64,000 nt of DNA from Rhodococcus marinonascens NBRC 14363 (GTDB lineage: Bacteria > Actinomycetota > Actinomycetes > Mycobacteriales > Mycobacteriaceae), in the NCBI RefSeq assembly GCF_001894885.1, contig NZ_BCXB01000003.1, positions 62,001 to 126,000 on the forward strand. The letters run 5' to 3'. Positions 1 through 8,351 of this stretch are shown piece after piece. The position numbers were made by a program, and so were the translations under genes. The notes beneath the pieces are model-generated. The model had not been told where the DNA came from. It did no database searches and saw only the letters and a program-made list of their open reading frames with translations. Every line of letters starts with the position of its first letter. Position 1 is the first letter of the stretch.

Positions 1-2391
1 CCAAATCCTGCCGGTCGCGGACAGCAGCTCGATTCCGCTGCTCTGCGAGATGCTTTCGCCGACTTGCACGAGAACTGGTTGTCGACGAAGGGCGCCGAGA
101 TCGGCATCAGGCACGACAGCGGCTTCGCGCTCGTCGCCGTCGGTGGACTCGGCAGGCGGGAATTGCTGCCGTACTCGGATCTCGATCTCCTCCTGCTGCA
201 CGAGGACATGGATCCTGCGGTCGTCTCTCAGATAGCCGACCAGCTCTGGTATCCGTTGTGGGACGCGCACATCAAACTCGACCACAGCGTTCGCACCGTC
301 CCCCAGGCCCTCCATGTGGCGGACACGGATATCACGGCGGCTCAGGGAATGCTCGAAGCCCGCCACATCGTCGGCGACGTCGAGTTGACCACTCTGCTCA
401 TCAATGGGATACGCCGGAAGTGGCGCACCGACATCCGCAACCGCTTCGACGAACTCATCGCACAGACGAAGTCGCGGTGGGAGCGCAGCGGTGAGGTCGC
501 CCACCGTGCAGAGCCCGACCTGAAGAGCGGTCGTGGTGGGCTGCGGGACGTACAACTGCTGAACGCGCTGTCCATTGCACAGCTCACCGACGGCATGCCC
601 GGGCTCGGTCCCGAATCGCCCGGTGGGGGACTGGCTCTCGCGCATCGTCGGCTGCTCGACGTTCGTACCGAACTGCACCGGGTGGCCGGCCGCTCCCGCG
701 ATCAGCTACACGCGCAGGACGCCGACGAAATCGGTGCGGCGCTCCGGATCGGTGATCGTTTCGACCTCGCACGCATGCTCAGCGAAGCCGCGCGCACCAT
801 CAGCTACTCGGTGGACGTCGGTGTGCGGACTGCGGGCAACGCCCTGCCGCGACGCGGCTTGGACAGGCTCCGTCGACCACCGGTGCGGCGCCCCCTCGAC
901 GAGGGTGTGGTCGAGCACGCCGGTGAAGTGGTGCTGGCGCGCAACGCACGACCGGGGAAGGATCCCGGGCTCGTCCTGCGGGTCGCGGCGGCGTCCGCGA
1001 GTACAGGCATGCCGATGTCGGCGTCCACACTGAATCGTCTGGCCGACAGTGCTCCGGAACTGCGTGAGCCGTGGCCGAAGGAAGCTGTGAACGACCTCCT
1101 GGTGCTGCTCGGGTCGGGCAGTCGTGCCGTCGCGCCGATCGAGGCGCTCGATCGGACCGGACTATGGGGCAGGTTGCTGCCCGAGTGGGGTGCCGTACGA
1201 GATCTGCCACCTCGGGACGCCGTGCATACGTGGACAGTGGACCGTCATCTCGTAGAGACCGCCGCCTACGCAAGCGGTTTCACGACCAGGGTCGCACGGC
1301 CCGACCTACTGATGCTGGCCGCCCTGTTGCACGACATCGGCAAGGGGCGCGGCGGCGACCACAGTGTGGTCGGTGCCGAACTGGCCACGCAGATCGGTAA
1401 GCGACTCGGGCTGTGGCCGTCCGATGTCGCGATGCTGACGGCCATCGTGCGCCATCACCTGCTGCTGCCGGACACCGCGACGCGTCGTGACGTCGACGAT
1501 CCGGAGACGGTGAAGAGGGTTGTGGAGACGCTCGGCGGCGACGGCGTGCTGTTGGAGTTGTTGCACGCGCTGACGGAGGCCGATTCGCTGGCCACGGGTC
1601 CGGGCATGTGGGGGGGCTGGAAGTCCTCCTTGATCGGGGAACTCGTGCGGCGGTGCCGCTTGGTCATCGCAGGTGAGGTTCTGCCCGCACCTGATCCGCT
1701 CGATCCGGAACATCTCGCTCTGGCAGCGGCGGGCGGCATTCACGTCGTACTGCTTCCGGCGGACAGCCCGCACACCTATGTGGTGACCGTCATCGCTCCC
1801 GATCAACGAGGTCTGCTGTCTAAGGCGGCGGGTGTTCTTGCGCTGAACTCCCTGCGGGTCTACTCGGCGTCGCTGGGCAGTGCAGAGGGGTCGGCGGTCG
1901 ACTCGTTCGTCGTGTCTCCGAGGTTCGGAGCGCCGCCGCAGGCGGGTCTGCTCCGGCAGGAACTGATCCGTGCGCTGGCAGGGGAGGTGAACCTGCTCGA
2001 GATGCTCGCGGCCAAGGAAGAGGAGGCTCGCGAGAACCGGCGTGTGGCAGCCATGGAGGAACGCGGCGAACCCGCGGTTCCAGTGCAGTACGCGCAGGCC
2101 CCGCCGCGGGTCATCTGGTTTGATACCACGTCCCCCGGTGAAAGCATTCTCGAACTCAGGGCCGAAGACAGGCTGGGTCTGCTGTCGCGTCTGGCCGACG
2201 CGTTCGACACCTGCGGAGCCGATGTTCTCTGGGCCCGCGTAAGCACCCTGGGATCATCGATGATCGACTCGTTCTGCCTCGCCCTCGGTGACGGTGACAC
2301 CAGAAGAAGGAGGGGCGAGGTCGAGCGTGCGATTTTGGGCGTGGTTCCGCTGACGAAGCCGAAGACGCCGGAGGACGGTGGGGTGCAGTGA
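1..2391 (+). CDS. glnD: [Protein-PII] uridylyltransferase/uridylyl-removing enzyme, 5' end missing
   Basis: Bifunctional nitrogen sensor that uridylylates and de-uridylylates PII (GlnB/GlnK) in response to glutamine. The frame is open from the first base of the window, so the start lies upstream and about 796 codons are visible. The nucleotidyltransferase signature [15 protein letters not shown] lies near nt 140–195. The HD phosphohydrolase motif LLHDIGKG lies near nt 1320–1345 and is followed by a second conserved His. Two C-terminal ACT domains (around nt 1750–1960 and 2140–2340) are expected to bind glutamine. It lies just upstream of ffh, as in other actinobacteria, where amt and glnB usually precede it. 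Family assignment is firm; only the N-terminus is unknown. Confidence 0.95.
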   Translation, partial: PNPAGRGQQLDSAALRDAFADLHENWLSTKGAEIGIRHDSGFALVAVGGLGRRELLPYSDLDLLLLHEDMDPAVVSQIADQLWYPLWDAHIKLDHSVRTVPQALHVADTDITAAQGMLEARHIVGDVELTTLLINGIRRKWRTDIRNRFDELIAQTKSRWERSGEVAHRAEPDLKSGRGGLRDVQLLNALSIAQLTDGMPGLGPESPGGGLALAHRRLLDVRTELHRVAGRSRDQLHAQDADEIGAALRIGDRFDLARMLSEAARTISYSVDVGVRTAGNALPRRGLDRLRRPPVRRPLDEGVVEHAGEVVLARNARPGKDPGLVLRVAAASASTGMPMSASTLNRLADSAPELREPWPKEAVNDLLVLLGSGSRAVAPIEALDRTGLWGRLLPEWGAVRDLPPRDAVHTWTVDRHLVETAAYASGFTTRVARPDLLMLAALLHDIGKGRGGDHSVVGAELATQIGKRLGLWPSDVAMLTAIVRHHLLLPDTATRRDVDDPETVKRVVETLGGDGVLLELLHALTEADSLATGPGMWGGWKSSLIGELVRRCRLVIAGEVLPAPDPLDPEHLALAAAGGIHVVLLPADSPHTYVVTVIAPDQRGLLSKAAGVLALNSLRVYSASLGSAEGSAVDSFVVSPRFGAPPQAGLLRQELIRALAGEVNLLEMLAAKEEEARENRRVAAMEERGEPAVPVQYAQAPPRVIWFDTTSPGESILELRAEDRLGLLSRLADAFDTCGADVLWARVSTLGSSMIDSFCLALGDGDTRRRRGEVERAILGVVPLTKPKTPEDGGVQ

Positions 2392-2467
2392 TCGGCCGGG
2401 CGCGAGCGGCTACGCTGGTGCCCGAGAATGTCCATCGCATACTCGTATGACTTCAGGAGCCCACTCG

Positions 2468-4054
2468 GTGTTCGAATCCCTTTCCGACAGGTTGACCGGA
2501 GCCCTCAAGGATCTGCGTGGCAAGGGTCGCCTTTCCGGAGCCGACATCGATGCTACGTGCCGTGAGATCCGGTTGGCACTACTCGAGGCAGACGTCGCGC
2601 TGCCCGTGGTCCGCGCGTTCATCGCCAAGATCAAGGAGCGTGCCAAGGGCGTCGAGGTCTCGGGGGCACTCAACCCGGCGCAGCAGGTCGTCAAGATCGT
2701 CAACGAGGAACTCGTCGGGATCCTCGGCGGCGAGACGCGTCGACTGGCCTTCGCCAAGACGCCGCCGTCGGTCATCATGCTCGCTGGTTTGCAGGGTTCG
2801 GGTAAGACGACCCTCGCCGGCAAGCTCGCGAAATGGCTGCGCGACCAGGGGCACACCCCGCTGCTCGTGGCTTGCGACCTGCAACGGCCCGGCGCGGTCG
2901 CCCAGTTGCAGATCGTCGGTGAGCGTGCGGGAGCCACGGTTTTCGCCCCCCATCCGGGCACGTCCATCGGCGGCGGCGACAACGAGTTGGGTATCAGTGC
3001 GGCCGATCCAGTCGAGGTTGCCCGCGCCGGCGTCGAGGAAGCACGCAACAAGCAGTTCGATGTGGTCATCGTCGATACCGCCGGCCGTCTCGGAATCGAC
3101 GCCGACCTGATGGCTCAGGCCGCGGGAATCCGTGACGCCGTGAACCCGGACGAGACGATCTTCGTTCTCGACTCGATGATCGGTCAGGACGCGGTCAGCA
3201 CCGCAGAGGCGTTCCGCGAAGGTGTCGGATTCACCGGTGTCGTGCTCACCAAGCTCGACGGCGACGCACGCGGTGGCGCCGCGCTCAGCGTCCGTGAGGT
3301 CACCGGGCAGCCCATCCTGTTCGCGTCCACAGGCGAGAAGCTCGAAGACTTCGACGTCTTCCACCCAGACCGGATGGCCAGCCGCATCCTGGGCATGGGC
3401 GACATGCTCAGCCTCATCGAGCAGGCCGAGCAGGTTTTCGACCAGAAACAGGCCGAGGCTACCGCCCAGAAGATCGGTGCCGGCCAGCTCACCCTCGAGG
3501 ACTTCCTCGAGCAGATGATGGCCGTCCGCAAGATGGGACCCATAGGCAATATCCTGGGGATGCTCCCGGGTGCCGGTCAGATGAAGGATGCCCTCGCGAA
3601 TGTCGATGAGAAGCAACTCGATCGCGTGCAGGCCATCATCCGAGGCATGACCCCCGGCGAGCGCGAGGATCCGAAGATCATCAACGCGTCCCGCAGGCTG
3701 CGGATAGCGAACGGTTCAGGCGTGAAGGTGTCCGACGTCAACCAGCTCGTCGACCGTTTCTACGAGGCCCGCAAGATGATGGCCGCAATGGCCGGGCGCA
3801 TGGGCATGCCGGGTGCGCGCAAGCCGCAGCGCAGCAAGAAGGGCAAGAAGGGAAAGAAGGGCGGCAGGGGACCGACGCCGCCGAAGGTCAGCGGAGGATT
3901 TCCCGGCGGAATGCCGGGCGGGTTCCCGGGCATGCCGCCCGGAGGTTTGCCCGCGGGCATGCCCGATCTGTCGAAAATGCCAAAGGGCCTGGACGAACTG
4001 CCGCCCGGGCTCGAGGGCATCGACCTGTCCGAGCTGAAGCTGCCTAAGAAGTAA
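2468..4054 (+). CDS. ffh: Signal recognition particle GTPase Ffh
   Basis: SRP54 subunit: binds 4.5S RNA and signal peptides of nascent membrane proteins and docks with FtsY. The 528-residue protein has an N-terminal helical bundle, then the GTPase G domain with P-loop GLQGSGKTT near residue 106, DTAGR and TKLDGDARGG, then the Met-rich M domain. The C-terminus is a long Gly/Pro/Met-rich tail with repeated PGGMPGG-type units ending in a lysine pair, longer than in E. coli but seen in actinobacteria. The GTG at 2468 is chosen because AGGAG lies about 9 nt upstream and the protein then begins MFESLSDRL, the canonical Ffh start; an in-frame ORF extending back into glnD is not used. Confidence 0.96.
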   Translation: MFESLSDRLTGALKDLRGKGRLSGADIDATCREIRLALLEADVALPVVRAFIAKIKERAKGVEVSGALNPAQQVVKIVNEELVGILGGETRRLAFAKTPPSVIMLAGLQGSGKTTLAGKLAKWLRDQGHTPLLVACDLQRPGAVAQLQIVGERAGATVFAPHPGTSIGGGDNELGISAADPVEVARAGVEEARNKQFDVVIVDTAGRLGIDADLMAQAAGIRDAVNPDETIFVLDSMIGQDAVSTAEAFREGVGFTGVVLTKLDGDARGGAALSVREVTGQPILFASTGEKLEDFDVFHPDRMASRILGMGDMLSLIEQAEQVFDQKQAEATAQKIGAGQLTLEDFLEQMMAVRKMGPIGNILGMLPGAGQMKDALANVDEKQLDRVQAIIRGMTPGEREDPKIINASRRLRIANGSGVKVSDVNQLVDRFYEARKMMAAMAGRMGMPGARKPQRSKKGKKGKKGGRGPTPPKVSGGFPGGMPGGFPGMPPGGLPAGMPDLSKMPKGLDELPPGLEGIDLSELKLPKK

Positions 4055-4057
4055 TCG

Positions 4058-5143
4058 GTGGGGGCGCTGCACTTTCGGGGGACCGGTCTTCCCGATGAGC
4101 GTCAGGTCGAGTATTGGGTGGACCAGGGTGTCATCTCGGCGGAGCCGATTCCCGGTGCCGAGACTGTGTGCGAATCGGGATGGATTGTTCCCGGACTGGT
4201 AGACGCACACTGTCACGTCGGCATAAAGTTCGGCTGCGGTGGAGGCGAGAGCGTGGGCGGGCTGATAGCCCAGGCGGAAACCGAGCGCGATGCCGGTGTC
4301 CTGCTGATCCGTGACGCCGGTTCTCCGGTCGATACCAGGTGGGTCGACGACCGCCCCGACCTGCCGCGCATCGTCCGGGCCGGACGGCACATCGCCGCCC
4401 CAAAGCGATATATCCGGGGACTCCCGGTCGATCTCGAGGACGAAGCGCAACTGCCGGCCGAGATGGTCAGGCAGGCCCGGGCTGGTGACGGGTGGGTCAA
4501 ACTTGTCGGCGACTGGATAGACCGCTCCACCGGCGATCTGGCCCCGTTGTGGAGCGATGGCATCCTCGTCGAAGCTATCAAAGCAGCCCATCGCGAAGGC
4601 GCTCGCGTCACCGCACACGTTTTTGCCGAGGACGCGCTCCCCGGCCTGATCAATGCGGGAATCGACTGTATCGAGCACGGCACCGGGCTCACCGACGAGA
4701 CGATCGAACTGATGGTTGCCCACGGCACCGCGCTCGTCCCGACCCTGATCAACATCGCGACCTTCCCGCAGATCGCCGACTCCGCCTCGCGGTTTCCGAT
4801 CTACGCCGCTCACCTGCGCGATCTGCACTCACGGGCAAAGGACACGATCGGTGCTGCCCGGGAGGCGGGTATCCCGATTTACGCGGGAACCGACGCCGGT
4901 GGATCGATCGTCCATGGCCGCATCGCCGACGAGGTCGAGGAGCTGAAGGCGGTCGGGCTGTCACCCGTAGAGGCGCTCGGTGCCGCGTGCTGGGACGCGC
5001 GGACGTGGCTCGGGCACCCGGGACTCGAGGCGGGCGCAGCGGCGGATCTGCTGGTCTTCCGGAATGACCCCCGCGTGAGCAGCGATGCCCTCGCCGCGCC
5101 TGATGTCGTTGTGTTGCGAGGGAACGTCGTCAAAACCAGATGA
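4058..5143 (+). CDS. Amidohydrolase family protein (Rv2915c-like)
   Basis: Metal-dependent amidohydrolase of the imidazolonepropionase/dihydroorotase superfamily, 361 residues. Metal-ligand signatures are visible: VDAHCH near residue 50, the carboxylated-lysine region WVKLVGDW, His in VTAHVF, IEHGTG, and the catalytic Asp in YAGTDAGG. The C-terminus (AAADLLVFRNDP) is the usual small beta-domain. It starts with GTG 3 nt after the ffh stop, so it is probably cotranscribed with ffh, an arrangement conserved in mycobacteria. The substrate cannot be read from sequence; cyclic amides or dipeptides are typical for the family. Confidence 0.85.
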   Translation: MGALHFRGTGLPDERQVEYWVDQGVISAEPIPGAETVCESGWIVPGLVDAHCHVGIKFGCGGGESVGGLIAQAETERDAGVLLIRDAGSPVDTRWVDDRPDLPRIVRAGRHIAAPKRYIRGLPVDLEDEAQLPAEMVRQARAGDGWVKLVGDWIDRSTGDLAPLWSDGILVEAIKAAHREGARVTAHVFAEDALPGLINAGIDCIEHGTGLTDETIELMVAHGTALVPTLINIATFPQIADSASRFPIYAAHLRDLHSRAKDTIGAAREAGIPIYAGTDAGGSIVHGRIADEVEELKAVGLSPVEALGAACWDARTWLGHPGLEAGAAADLLVFRNDPRVSSDALAAPDVVVLRGNVVKTR

Positions 5144-5322
5144 CCTGGTTTCACGCGCGAGGTGTTCGTCTGGCAGAATGGGGCGCTGTTCGTCGCATCC
5201 GGTTACGCACCGAGCGGCGGTCACAGGCTAGAGGCAAAACCGGACGCGCTATTCCTGCGCGTCGCTGAATTGCACGTGACACGTGGGCACACTTGTGTGC
5301 GCCCCGAAGGAGAAGTACAGCA

Positions 5323-5790
5323 GTGGCTGTCAAGATCAAGCTCACCCGGCTCGGCAAGATCCGGAACCCGCAGTACCGCATCGTCGTCGCCGATTCCCGC
5401 ACCCGCCGCGACGGCCGTTCGATCGAGACGATCGGCAAGTACCACCCGAAGGAAGAGCCCTCTTTGATCGACATCAATTCCGAGCGCGCTCAGTACTGGC
5501 TCGGCGTCGGTGCACAGCCCACCGAGCCCGTCGAGGCGCTTCTCAAGATCACCGGTGACTGGCAGAAGTTCAAGGGGCTCCCGGGCGCCGAGGGCACCCT
5601 GCGTGTCAAGGAAGCCAAGCCGACCAAGCTCGAACTGTTCCAGGCGGCTCTCGCGCAGGCAGAAAGCGAGCCGGCTGCCGAGGCGATCACCCCCAAGAAG
5701 AAGAAGGCCAAGGCCGACGAGACCAAGGCCGCCGACGCCGAGGCTCCCGCCGAGGCGGCTACTGAGAACTCCGAGGCTGCACAGAAGTGA
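5323..5790 (+). CDS. rpsP: 30S ribosomal protein S16
   Basis: Small-subunit protein S16 needed for 30S assembly. The N-terminal 90 residues ([20 protein letters not shown] onward) are the conserved S16 fold. The remaining ~60 residues are an Ala/Glu/Lys-rich tail ([12 protein letters not shown]) typical of actinobacterial S16. The GTG start at 5323 is fixed by GAAGGAGAAG about 6 nt upstream. It opens the rpsP–KH–rimM–trmD cluster. The 180-nt upstream gap has no gene and should carry the cluster promoter; no convincing –35/–10 pair could be singled out. Confidence 0.97.
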   Translation: MAVKIKLTRLGKIRNPQYRIVVADSRTRRDGRSIETIGKYHPKEEPSLIDINSERAQYWLGVGAQPTEPVEALLKITGDWQKFKGLPGAEGTLRVKEAKPTKLELFQAALAQAESEPAAEAITPKKKKAKADETKAADAEAPAEAATENSEAAQK

Positions 5791-6029
5791 GTGCCGTCGT
5801 CGCCGATGCCGTGGAGCACCTCGTTCGTGGCATCGTCGCCAACCCCGACGACGTTCGTGTCGAGTTGATGACCGGGCGTCGGGGGCGCACCGTCGAGGTC
5901 CACGTCAATCCTGACGACCTCGGCAAGGTCATCGGCCGGGGTGGCCGTACCGCGACCGCCCTGCGCACACTGGTCTCTGGTATCGGTGGCCGCGGGATCC
6001 GTGTCGATGTCATCGACACGGATCAGTAG
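5787..6029 (+). CDS. KH-domain RNA-binding protein (KhpA-like, UPF0109)
   Basis: Small 80-residue protein consisting of one KH domain with the GxxG loop in [13 protein letters not shown]. Family members (KhpA) bind RNA and in other Gram-positives affect cell elongation and translation. The GTG start overlaps the rpsP stop by 4 nt (GTGA), indicating translational coupling. The position between rpsP and rimM is conserved in actinobacteria. Confidence 0.93.
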   Translation: MSAVVADAVEHLVRGIVANPDDVRVELMTGRRGRTVEVHVNPDDLGKVIGRGGRTATALRTLVSGIGGRGIRVDVIDTDQ

Positions 6030-6042
6030 AGGCCGTCCCACA

Positions 6043-6594
6043 GTGGAGCTCGTCATAGGCCGGGTCGCCAAGTCGCACGGCATCAAGGGTGAGATCGTGG
6101 TCGAGGTTCGCACCGACGAACCCGAGGATCGATTCGCCGTCGGTGCCGTACTGCGGGGACGCAAGCCACGCGAGCAGAATCTGAGTACCTACACGGTGGA
6201 AGCCGCCCGGGACCATTCCGGGCGGCTTCTGCTGCGTCTCGAGGGTGTCTCGGGTCGCACAGAATCAGATGCGTTGCGGGGCACACTGTTCGTCATCGAC
6301 AGTGCAGACCTCCAGCCGTCGGATGACCCCGACGAATTCTACGATCATGAACTCGAAGGTCTTTCGGTGCGTCTCGCCGACGGCACCGAGGTGGGCACGG
6401 TCATCGAGGTATTACATTCGGCCGCAGGTGAATTGCTTTCGATTCGCCGTGCCGGCGATCAGTCCGGCGACCTTCTCGTTCCTTTCGTCGCCGCGATCGT
6501 CACGTCGGTGTCCGTGGCAGACGGCGTCGTTGAAATCGATCCGCCGGAGGGGTTGCTCGATCCCGATTTCGGTGAATCCGCCTACGGGAAGTGA
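6043..6594 (+). CDS. rimM: Ribosome maturation factor RimM
   Basis: 16S rRNA processing factor that binds S19 during maturation of the 30S head. The 183-residue protein begins [16 protein letters not shown], the RimM N-terminal barrel. The PRC-barrel C-terminal half includes FYDHELEGL, and a terminal IDPPEGLLD follows. The GTG at 6043 is selected because it places the protein start at the conserved first strand, 13 nt after the KH gene stop. Confidence 0.95.
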   Translation: MELVIGRVAKSHGIKGEIVVEVRTDEPEDRFAVGAVLRGRKPREQNLSTYTVEAARDHSGRLLLRLEGVSGRTESDALRGTLFVIDSADLQPSDDPDEFYDHELEGLSVRLADGTEVGTVIEVLHSAAGELLSIRRAGDQSGDLLVPFVAAIVTSVSVADGVVEIDPPEGLLDPDFGESAYGK

Positions 6595-6604
6595 GTAGGT
6601 AGCC

Positions 6605-7297
6605 ATGCGTGTCGACGTGGTCACCATCTTTCCCGAGTATCTGGAACCGCTGCGAGCGGCGCTGTTGGGCAAGGCAATCGACAACGGTCTGATTTCCGTT
6701 GACGTGCACGACCTGCGGAACTGGGCGCACGACTTCCACAAGGCCGTAGACGATTCTCCATACGGCGGCGGCCCCGGAATGGTGATGAAACCCACCGTGT
6801 GGGGCCCGGCCCTCGACGACATCCTCGACGAGGGTGGCAGCGACGTCGACACCCTTCTCGTCGTCCCCACTCCCGCAGGTGTCCCCTTCACGCAGGCGAT
6901 CGCCGAGCGCTGGGCGGGAGAGAAGCATATCGTCTTCGCCTGCGGGCGTTACGAGGGAATCGACCAGCGCGTCTTCGATGACGCCGCCCGGCGCGTGCGC
7001 GTCGAAGAAGTGAGCATCGGCGACTACGTCCTCATCGGAGGTGAGGCGGCCGTACTGGTGATGACGGAGGCCTTGGTCCGGTTGATCCCGGGTGTCCTGG
7101 GCAATCAGCAATCGCACCAGGAGGATTCGTTTTCGGACGGTCTCCTGGAAGGCCCGAGTTACACGCGGCCTGCCACGTGGCGCGGACTCGACGTGCCTCC
7201 GGTCCTGTTGTCCGGGGATCACGGCAGGGTGGCCGCCTGGCGCCGCGAGCAGTCGCTGCGGCGTACCGCCGAACGGCGACCGGACCTGTTGCCCTGA
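6605..7297 (+). CDS. trmD: tRNA (guanine-N1-)-methyltransferase
   Basis: SPOUT-class enzyme forming m1G37 in tRNAs, which prevents +1 frameshifting. It has 230 residues and begins MRVDVVTIFPEYLEPL. The knot region contains CGRYEGIDQRV and VEEVSIGDYVLIGGE, which bind AdoMet, and SYTRPATWRG lies near the end. It lies 10 nt after rimM in the same operon. Its stop is one base from the stop of the convergent lppW-like gene. Confidence 0.97.
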   Translation: MRVDVVTIFPEYLEPLRAALLGKAIDNGLISVDVHDLRNWAHDFHKAVDDSPYGGGPGMVMKPTVWGPALDDILDEGGSDVDTLLVVPTPAGVPFTQAIAERWAGEKHIVFACGRYEGIDQRVFDDAARRVRVEEVSIGDYVLIGGEAAVLVMTEALVRLIPGVLGNQQSHQEDSFSDGLLEGPSYTRPATWRGLDVPPVLLSGDHGRVAAWRREQSLRRTAERRPDLLP

Positions 7298-7298
7298 A

Positions 7299-8288
7299 CT
7301 AGTTTTGGGGCTTCGCCCAGTCGTCGACCACACCGCTGGGGAAGAGCGTCCTCACGACGTCGGTCACGGTGTCCCGGGCGTGCCGGGCGCTGGAGTCTCC
7401 CGTCACGTCCATGGACGCCGTATCGGGGTACCCCTCTTCGCCGTCGTCGTATGTGATGTTCTCCCGCGACGCGACGACCAGAACGTAGCGGTTGTCCTCG
7501 CCGATCACCCCGGTGGACAGGTGAATCCACCGGCTCGCCACGCAGCACATCCAGCCCTGCTTCACCCCGAGGACCTTCTCGCCCGATAGTCCATCAGGAA
7601 TGCCGAACCTCTGGTCGTAGCCGTCGGTCCCCATCGGAGTCGCCGAGCGAAGGTAGCCCAGGAACTCGGCGCTGCGGTCGGGCCCGATGCCGTCGCGGTC
7701 GTGGAGAAGCCCGACATAGAACGTCACCAAATCTGCGGCCGTGGTCTCGGTGTTCCACCACATGCCGTCCCTGGGTGCGGTGGTGGAGGTGAGCCCGTAG
7801 CGGAATGCGACATCGGGCACGATGTCGCTGCCGCCGAGATCGCTCCAGAGTGTGTTGGCGGCGTTGTCGTCGGAGGACTCGAGCATCGGCGCCAAGAGGA
7901 GGCGGTCGTACTGGGAGATCGGCCGCTCGCCGAGGGCGTCGAGGTGGAACAGTTGGGCGGCGATGAACAGTTTGGACAGTGACGCCGTCTCGATCGGTTG
8001 ACTGCCCGCCGACTCCAGGTAGCTTCCTGTGGCGCGGTCGAGCACGGCGATCGACACGTCGGCGCCGCGGGCCGCAGAGGCCGTCGCGACCGCCGCCGAG
8101 ATGCGTTCGACGAGAGGTGCGACAGGGAAAACATTCGCGGCTGGAAGGGGTTCGAGGTTCGTCGCGGTGGAGGACCCGTCGGGGGTCTGGGTGGCGACCA
8201 CGGTGTTCGTGTCCGTGGGGATCGTGCTGATGAGTGCCGCGCCGAGCAAGAGGGCAGCGACCGCCAGGTACCAGGCCGGCCTGGGCAT
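7299..8288 (-). CDS. Exported serine hydrolase, beta-lactamase-like fold (LppW/Rv2905-like)
   Basis: Exported protein of the DD-peptidase/class A beta-lactamase fold, 329 residues from the ATG at 8288, which has AGGAGA 5 nt upstream; a longer in-frame start at 8333 is less likely. An N-terminal hydrophobic stretch (YLAVAALLLGAALIS) gives membrane anchoring or export. Catalytic-type motifs are SLSK (SxxK) and SDDN (near residue 155). The third-box KTG is not evident; KQGW occupies the likely position, so hydrolytic activity is uncertain. It matches mycobacterial LppW in place and orientation, between trmD and rplS. No lipobox is obvious, so lipoprotein status is not supported here. Confidence 0.75.
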   Translation of the reverse strand: MPRPAWYLAVAALLLGAALISTIPTDTNTVVATQTPDGSSTATNLEPLPAANVFPVAPLVERISAAVATASAARGADVSIAVLDRATGSYLESAGSQPIETASLSKLFIAAQLFHLDALGERPISQYDRLLLAPMLESSDDNAANTLWSDLGGSDIVPDVAFRYGLTSTTAPRDGMWWNTETTAADLVTFYVGLLHDRDGIGPDRSAEFLGYLRSATPMGTDGYDQRFGIPDGLSGEKVLGVKQGWMCCVASRWIHLSTGVIGEDNRYVLVVASRENITYDDGEEGYPDTASMDVTGDSSARHARDTVTDVVRTLFPSGVVDDWAKPQN

Positions 8289-8351
8289 AACCTTCTCCTG
8301 AGTTTTCAATGACGGCATCACCGCCGACGCCATTGTCTCAGCCTAGCGGTA

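Noticed and set aside
5280-5320. Small inverted repeat CACACTTGTGTG before rpsP as a riboswitch or attenuator
   Set aside because: The stem is short and ordinary for GC-rich DNA, with no conserved riboswitch core visible.
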